Shown piece by piece: positions 20,880 through 21,224 of a stretch of DNA of 21,224 nucleotides. The notes under the pieces are model-generated. The model did no database searches. It was not told where the DNA came from and worked only from the letters and a program-made list of their open reading frames with translations. The stretch comes from JAWLHJ01 sp040904945 (GTDB lineage Bacteria > Gemmatimonadota > Gemmatimonadetes > Longimicrobiales > Gaopeijiaceae). The DNA lies in NCBI GenBank assembly GCA_040904945.1, contig JBBDSM010000139.1, forward strand, positions 1 through 21,224. Direction: 5' to 3'. Every line of letters starts with the position of its first letter. Positions within the stretch are counted from its first letter, which is position 1. The translations under genes were made by a program, and so were the position numbers.

Positions 20880-21224
20880 GCCGCCTCCGGAGGGTTGGGT
20901 CCGTCCTGGCCGCGGGCGTCTCGCTCGCCGCCTCCGCATGCGCATCCGGGTCTTCCGGCGGGCCGGAAGAGGGTCCCAACGCGAGCGAGGCGTCCAGCTC
21001 GGCCGCCGAATGCGTGACCGGCGTCGTCGTCTCCGAAGGGATGGCCATGTCGCCCCGTACGCTCGTGCGTGACGACGAGGGGGCCACGACCGAGCTGCTC
21101 GGCGCATTCGCGGGGAACGTCCGCCGCCTGACGGGCGCCACCGTCCGGGCCTGCGGACCCGGCCGCACCCCGGAGGGCGCGCTCGAGGTCACGGAGGTAG
21201 CGGTCCTGTCGGTCGACGGCATGC
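20876..21224 (+). CDS. Putative lipoprotein, possible OB-fold-like domain (3' end outside window)
   Basis: The ATG at 20876 overlaps the stop of the BIG2 metalloprotease gene (ATGA), and the frame is open to the window end (116 codons). The N-terminus, MSRLRRVGSVLAAGVSLAASAC, is a signal peptide with a lipobox at LAASAC. A Ser/Gly/Glu-rich spacer follows, then a beta-rich region (VTGVVVSEGMAMSPRTLVRDD, TELLGAFAGNVRRLTGATVRACGP, ALEVTEVAVLSVDG). The alternating strands and the L-x-G-x-x-V-x-[AV]-x-G-type turn resemble small OB-fold domains of secreted proteins, but no family can be assigned securely. Tight coupling suggests it works with the upstream surface protease. Confidence 0.75.
   Translation, partial: MSRLRRVGSVLAAGVSLAASACASGSSGGPEEGPNASEASSSAAECVTGVVVSEGMAMSPRTLVRDDEGATTELLGAFAGNVRRLTGATVRACGPGRTPEGALEVTEVAVLSVDGM

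Overview
The window is very GC-rich, and most of its genes abut or overlap by 1-4 bases. The gene mix is a pair of secreted M14 peptidases with C-terminal glutamine-amidotransferase-like domains, Tat-exported amidases, many lipoproteins and a BIG2-domain metalloprotease. This suggests a free-living, diderm-type bacterium, most likely Gemmatimonadota. That taxon is an inference from gene content; no rRNA or marker gene is present to prove it.

Left part, plus strand (1-9213). A compact run reads amidase (3' end only), M14 peptidase, Tat/lipoprotein amidase, site-2-type membrane protease with two CBS domains, and protein-L-isoaspartate methyltransferase (pcm). After a 123-base gap with its own ribosome binding site comes a second secreted M14 peptidase. 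The theme is exported peptide and amide hydrolysis plus protein repair. A terminator hairpin lies at 9283-9325, preceded by a three-copy 14-bp tandem repeat.

Middle (9214-12208). A non-coding island of about 225 bases sits between two inward-pointing terminators and holds two copies of a palindromic 24-bp element in inverted orientation. Minus-strand csp (cold-shock protein) and glpD (glycerol-3-phosphate dehydrogenase) follow, each with a clear intrinsic terminator, then a plus-strand DUF3293 gene.

Right part, minus strand (12260-18147). This is the most unusual region. Six genes are chained by ATGA or GTGA overlaps or zero spacing, in transcription order: VapB-type antitoxin; a 609-residue fusion PIN(VapC-like)-REC-degenerate GGDEF-REC; a membrane-anchored HEAT-repeat protein; a processive GT2 glycosyltransferase; an exported ComEC-like metallo-beta-lactamase-fold protein; DUF3006. 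A toxin-antitoxin head has thus been welded onto a response-regulator/exopolysaccharide-type operon. The PIN domain has lost its third catalytic Asp (Ala97) while both REC domains look intact. The operon promoter appears leaderless and is overlaid by two interleaved 17-bp inverted repeats, as expected for autoregulation by a ribbon-helix-helix antitoxin.

Far right, plus strand (18258-end). Divergent from that operon is a large lipoprotein with two BIG2 domains, an IPT/TIG-like domain and a HELTH...E gluzincin-type protease core. It is translationally coupled to a second, truncated lipoprotein that runs off the window. No tRNA, rRNA, CRISPR, IS element or phage gene was seen.
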